Assembly (NCBI GenBank): GCA_014595895.1
Contig: JABUKB010000005.1
Location: 62,001-126,000, forward strand
Length of the DNA stretch: 64,000 bases
Direction of reading: 5' to 3'
From: Lysinibacillus odysseyi
Lineage (GTDB): Bacteria; Bacillota; Bacilli; Bacillales_A; Planococcaceae
The position numbers and the translations under genes are program-made. The notes below the pieces were generated by a model. That model searched no databases. It saw only the letters and a list, made by a program, of their open reading frames with translations, and was not told the DNA's origin. Positions 8,161 through 17,562 of the stretch are shown one piece after another (within the stretch, counting starts at the first letter, position 1; each line of letters opens with the position of its first letter).

Positions 8161-9846
8161 TTACATCGGCAAACCTTTAATCATTAATTTTTTTACTGGT
8201 AAAAATTGTTCAGCCGTCTGTAAATATGTCACATAGACCGTATCCCCTTCTTGCAAATAAATAGCCATCGGTGCTGCTTCTGTGCTGACAACGAAATTTT
8301 CCCCTGTCGCAAGTAAAAATGATACTAATGTGAAATCCGTCCCGCGCTCTTTATAAACACGTACTACTTCACCTGTTACTGTAGCTTCTTCGGCATCAGA
8401 AGTTCCCTCAACTGTACTGCCACCACGTGTTAATGCTGTTTTATATAATCGCAGCGCTTCATTTGGCGTGTTAGCAAATGCAGAAATTTCGGGATTTGCT
8501 GCTGACACAATGAAGTAATTTTGCAGGAAGCCGTTCGAATCTAAGACGGGTGCTAACCAGCTCGACTCGCCGTAGAAATTATATAAAATCGGCATCTCGC
8601 CTTGCCATTCTTTCTCAATAAATTTCTTCTCGATAATATCAAGTGCCCCTTGAGAATCCATATAGGATTCCTCTAAATTACCTGTATAGTAAGTAGATTC
8701 CCCTGTCTTGGCATGTGTCAAGGAATAGCCTAACATGGAATCTACTCCTTCTTTCGGGCTCGTAAAGTCCGTAAAGTAATACATTTCTCCGTCTTCCATA
8801 AAGATCGGTGAAACATTCGCTTCTGTTCCTTCATCGGATGGCAGTTTCACATCTTTTTTGCCAAAGACACTATTCCAAAAGCCATGTACATAATTACCGT
8901 AATAGCTATTTTGCAAGCTCACTGTTTCAGGGGACACCGCTCCATCGATAAATTCCGGAACATCTGCAAGAGCTAGCTGCTCTGTTTCCCCTGTTGCAGC
9001 ATCTACAATCACAATCCCTTTCACATCAAAACCGTTGCGTGCTGAGATGAATTCCCCATAAGAACGGATATAATATGGCTTGCCATCATCCGCAATTTCC
9101 AATTGGGAATCCCCATAAAAGATAGTAGTTGGGTATTGCAGACGCATATGACGCTCTAGATTTTTCTGCAAATAAGCAGAAGGCACATACATCATTTCCT
9201 GTTTAACAAATTTAGGGTTTTCGTTCGCATCTGTAGCACTCATCATAAAGTAGCCGGGTGTCGTTTTCCCAGTGAACCATTTAAATACCCCTGAAAATTC
9301 AACTGGGGCGATATAAACAAATTCATCATTTACTTTCTGAATTTGCAGGTTACCAAGCTCATAAAAGCTCGTATTCGGTACCTGCCCAAAGGCTTTTTTC
9401 ATTTTATTTTTCACATATTTCGGTGGAACACTAGCAGGGGTTTTCGTTTCATCAAATGCCTGAATCTCTACATCCTCTGCCATTTCAGCTGATTCATATT
9501 TTTCCTTTGCATTCAATAGTGGCGCCATTAACATATACGCAACCCCTACAATAGCTAAGAAAACAGCTGTAGATTTTATTTTTCTTTCTATTCCAGTGGA
9601 TAAAATAGCGCCAATTAATGCCACAACGGGTAATAGATAAATAAATACAGACCAATGTAAATCAATTTTAGAAATATACACACCCGAAAAGACCAAAACA
9701 AAGCTTAAAATAAATATCGCTATTGCCATACTCCATTGCTGTTTGATGGTAAGCGTTGTTTTAAAAATCTTTTTTGACCACGGCACAATAAATATCGTCG
9801 TGATGATTGAGGCTATGGCGGTAAGTAGTACTAATTTCGTCATCAT
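8161..9846 (-). CDS. Conserved membrane protein with large extracytoplasmic domain, unknown function
   Basis: The 561-aa product starts with about four transmembrane helices in the first 110 residues. A long hydrophilic domain follows, rich in aromatic and acidic residues, and contains repeated segments such as KPYYIRSYGEFI and VDAATGETEQLAL. The last 80 residues look like a small beta-rich domain. ATG at 9846 is chosen because GAGAGG is six bases upstream; the in-frame ATG at 9852 abuts that site. I do not recognise a family. It may be co-transcribed with the cupin gene downstream. Confidence 0.65.
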   Translation of the reverse strand: MMTKLVLLTAIASIITTIFIVPWSKKIFKTTLTIKQQWSMAIAIFILSFVLVFSGVYISKIDLHWSVFIYLLPVVALIGAILSTGIERKIKSTAVFLAIVGVAYMLMAPLLNAKEKYESAEMAEDVEIQAFDETKTPASVPPKYVKNKMKKAFGQVPNTSFYELGNLQIQKVNDEFVYIAPVEFSGVFKWFTGKTTPGYFMMSATDANENPKFVKQEMMYVPSAYLQKNLERHMRLQYPTTIFYGDSQLEIADDGKPYYIRSYGEFISARNGFDVKGIVIVDAATGETEQLALADVPEFIDGAVSPETVSLQNSYYGNYVHGFWNSVFGKKDVKLPSDEGTEANVSPIFMEDGEMYYFTDFTSPKEGVDSMLGYSLTHAKTGESTYYTGNLEESYMDSQGALDIIEKKFIEKEWQGEMPILYNFYGESSWLAPVLDSNGFLQNYFIVSAANPEISAFANTPNEALRLYKTALTRGGSTVEGTSDAEEATVTGEVVRVYKERGTDFTLVSFLLATGENFVVSTEAAPMAIYLQEGDTVYVTYLQTAEQFLPVKKLMIKGLPM

Positions 9847-9942
9847 GCTCATCCTCTCTTCCTTTTATTTACGGTCTATATAATGAAAAGTTTCATATAT
9901 TCTACAGTGTGACCTATTACAAAGCGTTTAGGAGGCTTACTT

Positions 9943-10584
9943 ATGCAAAAGTTGCTGTTGGCTTTGGCTATACTTTCTGGTCTATACTATACTTTTTTCT
10001 TTCCTAACATTCCTGATCATTGGGCCATGCTAGTGAAGCTCATCCCAATGATCATCCTGGTTCTCGTAGCATTATCTTCGCCTTCTTCTTCTGTACGCTA
10101 TAAACTGTTTATCAGCATAGGTTTAGTGTTTTGTGCCATTGGTGATTATACATTACAGTGGTTCATCATTGGACTATGTTTCTTTTTCGTTGGGCATGTG
10201 TTTTATATAATCGCTTTTTCAAGAGGCGCATACGCTTTATCTAGTCGCGTGAAAATCAGCTTGTTATCGTACGGAGGTATAATGGCCGTATGGATTGGCG
10301 GTACGTTATTTATGCGTGGCGACAGTATATTAGCTATCGCTGTCACAGCTTATATCGGAATCATTTTATCCATGGGCTGGATGGCTTTTCGAACACGTGT
10401 CCCTTCTGCCATCACAGGAGCTTTGCTATTTATTGCTTCTGATTCCATTCTAGCTATTAATCGCTTCATTACACAGTTACCGTTTGCCCATGAATTGATT
10501 ATGCTTACTTATTACGGAGCCCAAATTTTCATCGTTCTCAGCATAACAAAATATTTTGAAAACCGAAATAAAATGATACACTAG
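9943..10584 (+). CDS. YhhN/TMEM86-family membrane protein (lysoplasmalogenase-like)
   Basis: A 213-aa protein with about eight hydrophobic helices. The pattern FCAIGDYTLQW, FFFVGHVFYI and ASDSILAINRF matches the YhhN family, whose eukaryotic members (TMEM86) hydrolyse the vinyl-ether bond of lysoplasmalogen. Conserved aspartates in the GDYTL and SDSIL segments are visible. AGGAGG is placed well before ATG at 9943. Whether the bacterial protein acts on plasmalogens here is unproven. pepT starts 30 bases downstream, so the two may share a transcript. Confidence 0.8.
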   Translation: MQKLLLALAILSGLYYTFFFPNIPDHWAMLVKLIPMIILVLVALSSPSSSVRYKLFISIGLVFCAIGDYTLQWFIIGLCFFFVGHVFYIIAFSRGAYALSSRVKISLLSYGGIMAVWIGGTLFMRGDSILAIAVTAYIGIILSMGWMAFRTRVPSAITGALLFIASDSILAINRFITQLPFAHELIMLTYYGAQIFIVLSITKYFENRNKMIH

Positions 10585-10614
10585 CTATACTATACCTTTA
10601 GGAGGTTCTCCCAT

Positions 10615-11838
10615 ATGAAAGAAAAATTAATCGAACGGCTTATTCGTTATGCCAAAATTGATACGCAAGCAGATTTTGCGAGCGATACGACACCTTCTAC
10701 TCAAAAGCAATTTGATTTATTGCATATCTTACGCGATGAGCTGGCTGCTATTGGCTTAACAGATATTACGTTGGATGATAACGGATATCTTTTTGCAACA
10801 TTGCCCGCAAATACGGACAAGGCTGTACCGACTATCGGCTTTTTAGCGCATGTTGATACAACAACAGACTTTACGGGAACAAACGTGAAACCACAGCGTA
10901 TCGATCATTATGACGGACAAGATATTGCATTAAATGATGACGTTATCATGAAGGTTGATTACTTCCCTAACTTAAAAAATTATGTAGGGCAAACATTGAT
11001 TACGACAGATGGCACAACTTTGCTTGGAGCAGATGATAAAGCAGGAATCGCCGAAATCATGACAGCAATGGAGTACTTAGTGGAGCATCCAGAGATCAAG
11101 CACGGTAAAATTCGTGTAGCATTTACTCCTGATGAAGAAATCGGGCGTGGTCCGCATAAATTCGATGTGGAAGCTTTCGGTGCCGATTTTGCTTATACAA
11201 TGGATGGAGGGCCGCTTGGTGAATTGCAATATGAAAGCTTTAACGCTGCCGGTGTCACAGTGACAACAATAGGCACAAGTGTGCACCCAGGTTCAGCAAA
11301 AGGCAAAATGGTCAATGCTACTACTATGGCTATTCAGTTCCATAATTTAATGCCTCAAGATGAAGTGCCTGAAAAAACGGAAGGTTATGAAGGCTTTATC
11401 CATCTAATGCATTTTGAGGGCGGAATTGAAAAAGCCACATTAAACTATATCGTTCGTGACCATGATCGCGAGAAATTTGAAGCGAAAAAGCAATTGATGC
11501 AACAAGCAGCTCAAAAAATCCAAGCACAGTTTGGCGAACAAGCTTTAACATTAAAAATTGAGGACCAATATTACAACATGGGTGAAAAAATTGCACCGGT
11601 AATGGAAATTGTCGATATCGCGAAACAAGCGATGCAAATATTGAATATTACGCCGATTGTAGAGCCAATTCGCGGCGGAACAGATGGCTCTCAACTCTCT
11701 TATATGGGGTTACCGACACCAAATATTTTTGCCGGGGGCGAAAATATGCATGGTAAGTATGAATTCGTCTCTGCGGAAACAATGGAACAAGCAACAAAAG
11801 TGATTTTAGAAATTGTACAACTTTTCGAGCAAAAGTAG
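10615..11838 (+). CDS. pepT: Peptidase T, tripeptide aminopeptidase
   Basis: A 407-aa cytoplasmic zinc enzyme of the M20 family that removes the N-terminal residue of tripeptides. Metal and catalytic residues are visible: H79 and D81 in FLAHVDTT, D140 in [10 protein letters not shown]174/E175 in TPDEEIGRG, and a late histidine in [10 protein letters not shown]. Length and motif order match PepT. AGGAGG lies before ATG at 10615. A typical terminator follows. Confidence 0.95.
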   Translation: MKEKLIERLIRYAKIDTQADFASDTTPSTQKQFDLLHILRDELAAIGLTDITLDDNGYLFATLPANTDKAVPTIGFLAHVDTTTDFTGTNVKPQRIDHYDGQDIALNDDVIMKVDYFPNLKNYVGQTLITTDGTTLLGADDKAGIAEIMTAMEYLVEHPEIKHGKIRVAFTPDEEIGRGPHKFDVEAFGADFAYTMDGGPLGELQYESFNAAGVTVTTIGTSVHPGSAKGKMVNATTMAIQFHNLMPQDEVPEKTEGYEGFIHLMHFEGGIEKATLNYIVRDHDREKFEAKKQLMQQAAQKIQAQFGEQALTLKIEDQYYNMGEKIAPVMEIVDIAKQAMQILNITPIVEPIRGGTDGSQLSYMGLPTPNIFAGGENMHGKYEFVSAETMEQATKVILEIVQLFEQK

Positions 11839-11874
11839 TTTACAGAGACTGAACATTAGCTTTATAATTTTGGC

Positions 11875-11902
11875 AAGCGAAGTATTTTTACTTCGCTTTT
11901 TA
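11875..11902 (+). terminator. Terminator after pepT
   Basis: Ten-bp stem (11875-11884 with 11889-11898) followed by T residues. Confidence 0.88.
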
Positions 11903-11946
11903 TATTTCTATAATTTACTGAATTTTCAGGTTAGGGGTGAAGCACA

Positions 11947-12897
11947 ATGAAAGAAATTGCGATTGGGATTTTGGCTGCCTTTTTCTTTGGTTTTACATTT
12001 ATTTTAAATCATGCAATGGAATTGGATGGTGGCAGTTGGTTATGGAGCGCTTCTTTGCGTTACTTTTTTATGCTGCCTTTTTTAATCCTGATTGTGATGA
12101 TGCGCGGGGGCTTCAAATCATTAGAGAAAGAAGTCAAGCTTGCACCTACGCAGTGGTTACTGTGGAGCTTTGTGGGGTTCGTGTTATTTTATGCCCCATT
12201 AACCTTTGCGGCTGCTTTTGGTCCAGGTTGGCTGGTATCCGGAACATGGCAATTTACCATTGTTGCAGGTGTTTTACTGGCACCGTTATTTGTAGCGAGT
12301 ACAGGTATACGTCACAAAATACCGCGTGTTTCCCTTCTAATTTCAGGTGTTATTTTGGTTGGAATTCTTCTGATTCAACTACCGCAAGCAAGTAGTACAG
12401 ATATCCAAACTGTCTTATTCGGCATTTTGCCGGTGATGGTAGCAGCGTTTGCTTACCCAATGGGGAATCGTAAAATGATGGATGTCTGTGGCGGTCGTCT
12501 TGATACTTTCCAGCGTGTGCTCGGCATGACCATTGCCTCGATGCCTGCTTGGATAGTGATGGCGATTTGGGCTCTCATCACAGTAGGCCTTCCTTCAGCT
12601 TCTCAAGTATTCCAATCTTTACTTGTCGCTGTGAGTTCAGGAGTGATTGCTACGATTTTATTCTTTATCGCCACAGACCGTGCCCGGCATGACCAAGGTA
12701 AGCTGGCTGCCGTGGAAGCCACACAATCTACGGAAGTATTATTTGTGATGGCTGGGGAAATGCTGCTCTTACAAGTCGCGATGCCGTCCCCTATCGCACT
12801 GGCTGGGGTTGCTGTCATTATTATAGGGATGCTCCTGCACAGCTACCATACGATGCTTGTTGCTAAAAAATCGCAGTTATCGAATATTGAGACATAA
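11947..12897 (+). CDS. EmrE-type multidrug resistance efflux transporter (DMT superfamily)
   Basis: A 316-aa protein with about ten hydrophobic helices and the two-fold repeat of drug/metabolite transporters. The opening IAIGILAAFFFGFTFILNHA and the second-half EATQSTEVLFVMAGEMLLL segment fit the multidrug resistance efflux transporter family. The substrate is unknown. The start at 11947 is preceded by GGGGTGA. The gene stands alone between two terminators. Confidence 0.8.
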   Translation: MKEIAIGILAAFFFGFTFILNHAMELDGGSWLWSASLRYFFMLPFLILIVMMRGGFKSLEKEVKLAPTQWLLWSFVGFVLFYAPLTFAAAFGPGWLVSGTWQFTIVAGVLLAPLFVASTGIRHKIPRVSLLISGVILVGILLIQLPQASSTDIQTVLFGILPVMVAAFAYPMGNRKMMDVCGGRLDTFQRVLGMTIASMPAWIVMAIWALITVGLPSASQVFQSLLVAVSSGVIATILFFIATDRARHDQGKLAAVEATQSTEVLFVMAGEMLLLQVAMPSPIALAGVAVIIIGMLLHSYHTMLVAKKSQLSNIET

Positions 12898-12935
12898 AAA
12901 AGCGCCAGACTTTGCCGAGAGGTCTGGCGCTTTTC
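12897..12935 (+). terminator. Terminator after the EmrE-type exporter
   Basis: Ten-bp GC-rich stem (12901-12910 with 12922-12931), A-run upstream and TTTT downstream. Confidence 0.92.
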
Positions 12936-13118
12936 CCTTTTTAAAGAGAAGTTTTGAAGAAAATAAAGGGTAGAACAAACAGTTTTGGCACTGCCATATA
13001 AATTATACGTTGTAACACGAGGGGGGTTTACAACATATGATGAACCAGCAAACTTCTGGAGAAAAGCAGCAATAGTTCATAATCACTTCCACTGTATTGC
13101 AAGTGATATTCTTATAAT

Positions 13119-13137
13119 GATAATGATAATCTTTATC
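13119..13137. promoter_or_regulatory. Fur box without an obvious target gene
   Basis: The 19 bases match the classic Fur consensus (three GATAAT-like hexamers) at 18 positions. It lies just downstream of the DUF4395 gene end and 200 bases after the EmrE-type gene. No convincing gene starts in either direction from it. The surrounding 12936-13159 has a ribosome-site-like GAGGGGGG near 13020 followed by a 12-codon frame only. Confidence 0.75.
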
Positions 13138-13159
13138 ATTTATAAAGTCAATTACTTTT

Positions 13160-13600
13160 TTAATTTTCTTTTACTGGCTGTTTTTGGCGTCGGCGATACT
13201 GAAATTGGCTCCATTGAAAGTGAATGAAGCAACCGATGCAAAAGCCTAAAATGGCAATTCCCGATGCTATCCCTACCATACCTGTAAATACATAGCCTAG
13301 CACCTGCCATCCTATTGTAAATCCTAGAAACCCAAGCCCCAAACAGCTAATGGCAATAATCGAGTTGAATCTTTGCTGTGCTGCATCTTCTGGAATATAG
13401 TTTTTTATCTCTTTTTTCAAAAAGTTTTTCGCGATACGCATAATAGGATTAAAACCAAATAACCCAAAAATATTTGCAATGAGCGGTATTAATAACAATC
13501 CATATTGTCCAGTCACAAGAGTGAACACAGCTGCTAAGAAGATGGTCCATTGATTTGTTCTCACTAAAGGTCTTGGAATCGATAAAGGTTTCGTTGTCAT
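13160..13600 (-). CDS. DUF4395-family membrane protein (146 aa)
   Basis: A small integral membrane protein with about four hydrophobic segments, starting with the IPRPLVRTNQW motif that marks DUF4395 proteins, and ending in a very basic tail. The family's function is not known. ATG at 13600 is supported by AAGGTAGG; the longer frame up to 13690 has no ribosome site. It is divergent from the FhuF-like gene, with about 110 bases between the starts. Confidence 0.75.
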   Translation of the reverse strand: MTTKPLSIPRPLVRTNQWTIFLAAVFTLVTGQYGLLLIPLIANIFGLFGFNPIMRIAKNFLKKEIKNYIPEDAAQQRFNSIIAISCLGLGFLGFTIGWQVLGYVFTGMVGIASGIAILGFCIGCFIHFQWSQFQYRRRQKQPVKEN

Positions 13601-13712
13601 ATTAATACCTACCTTTCTTATAAGTTTTATTAATTTTAAAACATTCCTTATGTTTTGTACAGGAATAAGTGGTAAAATGAATAGATACAATCTATACGGA
13701 AAGGTGATTTCT

Positions 13713-14426
13713 ATGCCTGCACTTTCTTATGATCAAATAAGACAATTAAATTCTTATAGTATTTATACTGAAGATCCAGTAAAACCATTATTCACATTGG
13801 CTCAAATTCAAAAAGATTTTTACTTAACAGACTTTCGTAACCTGATGATGGGTATTACAAATGCGGCTACAGAAGCGGCTGCTATTTCTCATTTCAGTCG
13901 CCGGTATGGCATGTTTGTGGCGATGCAATTTTACATGTTAGCCGCGTATGATGAAGTGTGGGACGGGCAAATGAAAGATATCCGTTTTGCTATCGTTGAA
14001 GAATACGGGATGCGTACGCTCGGTACATTTATTACTCCAAATGATTTCCGCTACGTAGAAGAGGACGAGCGCGAACGCGTGATTACTAATATTTTATATA
14101 AACAAACGTTTGAAATTGTCCAGCAATTACGTAAAACAACAACCATTTCCCCATTGACGATTTGGGAAAATATTTTCGGCTATATGCTTTGGCATTATCA
14201 TACTTTGCTTGAAAACCCAGTATTAGCGGAGCGTGCTTTTGAAGACTTAGAAATATTGGAGGATACAAAAGTATGGAGTTATTTTTCTAATAAATCGCTA
14301 TTTAAAGAATACACAGGCGGGGTAAATCCATCTAAATTGATCAATGTACCTGTCCGTAAAAGCTGCTGTTTTTCAAAAGATGTACCCGGTTTGCTAGCAT
14401 GCGGGTTTTGTCCGATGAATAAGTAA
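13713..14426 (+). CDS. FhuF-like [2Fe-2S] ferric-siderophore reductase candidate
   Basis: The 237-aa protein ends with Cys-Cys-X10-Cys-X2-Cys (C218, C219, C230, C233), the [2Fe-2S] ligand pattern of FhuF, which reduces iron bound to hydroxamate siderophores in the cytoplasm. The rest is helical and less conserved. The start at 13713 has AAAGGTGA upstream; an in-frame upstream extension lacks a ribosome site. A Fur box lies about 580 bases away on the far side of the DUF4395 gene, and I see none directly in front of this gene. The exact substrate is open. Confidence 0.7.
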   Translation: MPALSYDQIRQLNSYSIYTEDPVKPLFTLAQIQKDFYLTDFRNLMMGITNAATEAAAISHFSRRYGMFVAMQFYMLAAYDEVWDGQMKDIRFAIVEEYGMRTLGTFITPNDFRYVEEDERERVITNILYKQTFEIVQQLRKTTTISPLTIWENIFGYMLWHYHTLLENPVLAERAFEDLEILEDTKVWSYFSNKSLFKEYTGGVNPSKLINVPVRKSCCFSKDVPGLLACGFCPMNK

Positions 14427-14460
14427 AGAAAAGGTCGTGCCGCAGCACGACCTTTTCTTT
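14427..14460 (+). terminator. Terminator after the FhuF-like gene
   Basis: Perfect 14-bp stem (14427-14440 with 14445-14458), tetraloop CGCA. Confidence 0.9.
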
Positions 14461-14462
14461 GT

Positions 14463-14612
14463 CATCCCGCATTAACGGGTAGTAAGACTCCCACCTCAAG
14501 GTGTAGGAGAATTGAGAAGTATAGGTGGGAGATCAAACTACCCGTAAAAGCCCGATTGGTTCAACTAACAATCAGTGGGGATGAGGAAAACCCCACTGAT
14601 TGAAGTTTCACT
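14463..14612. repeat. Structured interspersed element (MITE-like or RNA-like)
   Basis: A nested structure fills this gap: ACGGGTAGT (14475-14483) pairs with ACTACCCGT (14537-14545), enclosing CTCCCACCT (14488-14496) paired with AGGTGGGAG (14523-14531). A separate perfect 12-bp hairpin follows (14569-14580 with 14591-14602). From memory it resembles repeats scattered in Bacillus genomes (the bcr1 type) or ends of IS200/IS605 elements; I could not check this. Only one copy is seen in the window. The last hairpin may also terminate the acetyltransferase operon. Confidence 0.6.
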
Positions 14613-15248
14613 TTATTTCACATATGTTACTGTCCAATCATCACCATCGGCTTGCATCGATACACCGATATAACCTTGGGCGATGAGCTGTTGCTGTTGT
14701 TCTGTGTCACTCATCAACACACGGACTGTCTCTGCTGTATGTAAGGGCTGAACAGGTAAGTTTTTGCCGAATACATAACGCAACTTGCCGCCGTATTTAT
14801 GTTTTAGGGCATAGATATGCATTCCCTGAGCGAATTTATCCTTCAAGCTGGCGATATTGTAAGGCTTGACCGTTGCACAGAGCCAATCATAGTCCGCCTC
14901 ATTCACATAGCTCATAATCCACGTAGCCATTTGCTGTTGCAAACCGCGGCCGCGATAGTCTGGATGGACGTTCGAGATTTCTTGATAGAGCACACGTCCC
15001 AAATCAGTCGCTCCTACATCTTTCCCTAAATGTTCCTCTTCATCTGGCGCTGGGTGTAACAAGGCTCGAAAGGCAGTTAGCTTCTCTTCCTCAAAAACAC
15101 CTAACATGATGCCATTCCCTTGTAAGATAGAGAGGAGCTCTTCCTTGGAAAGCGGTTGTAGAATGGCTGGGTCTGGAAGAGCTGCTACTACTTCCTGCTG
15201 CAATGCCTGGATGATGGGCAAATCTTCCGCTGTTAATAAACGCTTCAT
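14613..15248 (-). CDS. GNAT-family N-acetyltransferase (acyltransferase)
   Basis: A 211-aa acyl-CoA-dependent transferase. The CoA-binding motif VHPDYRGRGLQQQM is at residues 94-107. The gene overlaps the upstream epimerase by 4 bases (ATGA), so it is translationally coupled as third gene of an operon with an enolase-superfamily epimerase and an M20 amidohydrolase. Similar gene sets in Geobacillus relatives convert D- to L-amino acids by succinylation, racemisation and desuccinylation; this gene would be the acyltransferase. That role is inference from context. Confidence 0.8.
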   Translation of the reverse strand: MKRLLTAEDLPIIQALQQEVVAALPDPAILQPLSKEELLSILQGNGIMLGVFEEEKLTAFRALLHPAPDEEEHLGKDVGATDLGRVLYQEISNVHPDYRGRGLQQQMATWIMSYVNEADYDWLCATVKPYNIASLKDKFAQGMHIYALKHKYGGKLRYVFGKNLPVQPLHTAETVRVLMSDTEQQQQLIAQGYIGVSMQADGDDWTVTYVK

Positions 15249-16360
15249 TGTACTACATCCCTATACTGTGTCAGCTGCGCTAATACGGATTCATCCACTT
15301 CTACACCTAAACCTGCACCCTCGCCAATCTGAATAAAGGGAATCTTATAGCTAGCACGCAGATTGCCGATATCTTGAGAAAATTTTAACGGTCCTGTAAG
15401 CTCGACGCTTGTGATAATTTTCTTTGAAAAAGCGATATGAAAGCCTGCTGCCGAACCAATGGAAGATTCCAGCATAGAACCGATTTGACATTCGATTCCT
15501 GCCATTTCAGCCATAGCTGCTAACTGATTCGCGCGGTAAATCCCCCCACACTTCATCAATTTAATATTTACTTTATCGGCTGCTCGCTTGGCGATAATTT
15601 CGCGCATATCACGGAAACCGCGCAATCCTTCATCAATCATTAGCGGCACCGTTGTTTTTGATTTAATTTCTACCATGGCATCTATATCATCTGCTACCAC
15701 GGGCTGCTCTAGCCAGTCAATGCCTGCTGTCTGAAGCTGGTGCAGGGCTTGTAACGTATTGCCGCTGTTTTTCCAGCCTTGGTTGACATCGACACGAATT
15801 GCGATATCCTCGCCAACACGCGCACGTACCGCCTGAATGCGTGCTACATCGCTCGCAATGTCACGACCGACCTTCATTTTAAATGAACGATAGCCTTCCA
15901 TCACTTTTTCCGCAGCTTGCTCAGCCATTTTTTCCGGTTCGCCGATGCTTAATACGTGAGTAATCGGAAATTTTTCATGATAGCGCCCGCCGATTAATTG
16001 ATAAACAGGAACGCCTAGTTTCTTGCCGGTTACATCAAAGCATGCTATATCAATTGCGGCTTTTGCGGCTGGTGCTTCTTTGACAAGGCTGTCCATTAAG
16101 GCATGAATTTTTTCAAATTCACATGGATTTGCTCCAATGAGCTTCGGTGCCAGACGGTTTTTTAATACAGCATATGTGCCATCTAAGGTTTCCCCTGTGA
16201 CATGATCATCCGGCACTGACTCTCCCCAGCCGACAAGACCGCATGTCGTTGTCAGCTTCACGATAATCGATGGCATCGATGGATACGTGTCATAGCTCAC
16301 GATAAATGGTTCAATCAATGGTAAATCAATGGTAAAAATTTCGATTTTCTCTATATTCAT
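15245..16360 (-). CDS. Enolase-superfamily dipeptide epimerase or N-acylamino acid racemase
   Basis: A 371-aa member of the muconate-lactonising subgroup of the enolase superfamily. Catalytic residues are visible: K161 and K163 in FKMKVG, metal ligands D191, E218 and D243, and K267 in NIKLMKCGG. The C-terminal half resembles L-Ala-D/L-Glu epimerases such as YkfB; N-succinylamino acid racemases have the same catalytic layout. It overlaps both neighbours by 4 bases. The operon partners (acyltransferase and deacylase) favour racemisation of N-acyl amino acids, while the sequence itself leans to dipeptides. Confidence 0.82.
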   Translation of the reverse strand: MNIEKIEIFTIDLPLIEPFIVSYDTYPSMPSIIVKLTTTCGLVGWGESVPDDHVTGETLDGTYAVLKNRLAPKLIGANPCEFEKIHALMDSLVKEAPAAKAAIDIACFDVTGKKLGVPVYQLIGGRYHEKFPITHVLSIGEPEKMAEQAAEKVMEGYRSFKMKVGRDIASDVARIQAVRARVGEDIAIRVDVNQGWKNSGNTLQALHQLQTAGIDWLEQPVVADDIDAMVEIKSKTTVPLMIDEGLRGFRDMREIIAKRAADKVNIKLMKCGGIYRANQLAAMAEMAGIECQIGSMLESSIGSAAGFHIAFSKKIITSVELTGPLKFSQDIGNLRASYKIPFIQIGEGAGLGVEVDESVLAQLTQYRDVVQ

Positions 16361-17469
16361 TCTATTCTTCCCTTTGCTGCGTTTTTCAATGTTGTTGCTA
16401 AAATATTTGCGCCTATTTGCAAGGCGTCTGTATGAAATGTCATATTTGGATGGTGCAAGCCTGGCGTTAGATTTGCCCCGACAGCTAGCATCGTAGCCTG
16501 TAATGATGGTTTTTTAATGGTATAGTAGTGGAAATCATCGCTGCCTGGTGTGATAACTGCTGGCGCTAAACAATCGCTACCGTATGTTTCTATAATGGAT
16601 TTCTCGGCGATTTTGGCTGCCTCTTCTGATACTTGGGCACCCGGTGTAAAATCCATCCATTCCCAATCTATTTTTACTCCATACATATTGGCCACACGCT
16701 CGAATCCTTGCTCGATTCGCCGTTGTAGCTCACGAATCGTTTCATTATGCTGGGCGCGTACATCCATTGAAAATTGAGCATTGCCCGGAATGATATTAAT
16801 GCTCCCCCCATCCGCTACTACCTTCGTCAGCTTAGCTGAGTATACAGTTGATGGGCTCATATGCAATGTATAAAGCATCTGCTGGAGAGCGATGAGCACT
16901 TCGATGGCATTTTTCCCTTGATGTGGTCTAGCACCATGCGCGTCGATTCCTTTTATGGATCCATTCAGAAAAACTGCTGCCCCGTGATGAATAGCGGGTG
17001 CTACTTTTCCGAGTGGCAGTTCTTCTACGGGGCGCAAGTGAACGCCATAAAGCTGCGTCACATTATCCAGTACATTGCGTGCAATCATGGCCAAGGCACC
17101 GCCCCCTGCCTCTTCTGCGGGCTGGAAAATAAATCGAATACGTTTTTCAAGCGCCAGATCCTTTAATAAGGCCAAGGCGCCTAAAACCATCGTCATATTT
17201 GCATCATGGCCGCAGGAATGATTGGCCTGCATGATTCCGTCTACTTCCTGCCACAATGCATCTATATCCGCTCGTACTGCAATTACTTCACTACCTTGCC
17301 CAATTTCCGCTACTGCTCCAGGGATGTCCGGAAAGGTATAAAAAGGGATACGCATTTGCTGAAGAATTGTTGTGATTTTTTCTGTTGTTCGATATTCTTT
17401 CCAGCTAACCTCCGGATGAAGGTGAAAATCCTCAAACCATTGGTGTAGCTGTGCATTAACCTGCTTCAT
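16357..17469 (-). CDS. M20-family amidohydrolase
   Basis: A 370-aa metal-dependent amidohydrolase that removes acyl groups from amino acids or splits dipeptides. Motifs: HSCGHDANM (C86, H88), FQPAEEAGGG with E119/E120, and a late metal histidine in LHHPNMTFH. It is the first gene of the three-gene unit, with GAGGTG upstream of ATG at 17469. Sequence fits N-acyl-L-amino acid or indole-acetyl hydrolases; the partners suggest an N-acyl-L-amino acid deacylase. Confidence 0.85.
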   Translation of the reverse strand: MKQVNAQLHQWFEDFHLHPEVSWKEYRTTEKITTILQQMRIPFYTFPDIPGAVAEIGQGSEVIAVRADIDALWQEVDGIMQANHSCGHDANMTMVLGALALLKDLALEKRIRFIFQPAEEAGGGALAMIARNVLDNVTQLYGVHLRPVEELPLGKVAPAIHHGAAVFLNGSIKGIDAHGARPHQGKNAIEVLIALQQMLYTLHMSPSTVYSAKLTKVVADGGSINIIPGNAQFSMDVRAQHNETIRELQRRIEQGFERVANMYGVKIDWEWMDFTPGAQVSEEAAKIAEKSIIETYGSDCLAPAVITPGSDDFHYYTIKKPSLQATMLAVGANLTPGLHHPNMTFHTDALQIGANILATTLKNAAKGRIE

Positions 17470-17562
17470 TTCTTCGCACCTCTAAACATTTTCTATAGTG
17501 CTATTATACACAAGTACAGGTTGTCTATAATATATTTTAGCCTAACTAACGCCTGCAACATG

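Noticed and set aside
12985-13227. 80-codon plus-strand frame across the Fur box
   Set aside because: It runs through the Fur box and into the DUF4395 gene on the other strand, has no ribosome site at its start, and the product looks random.
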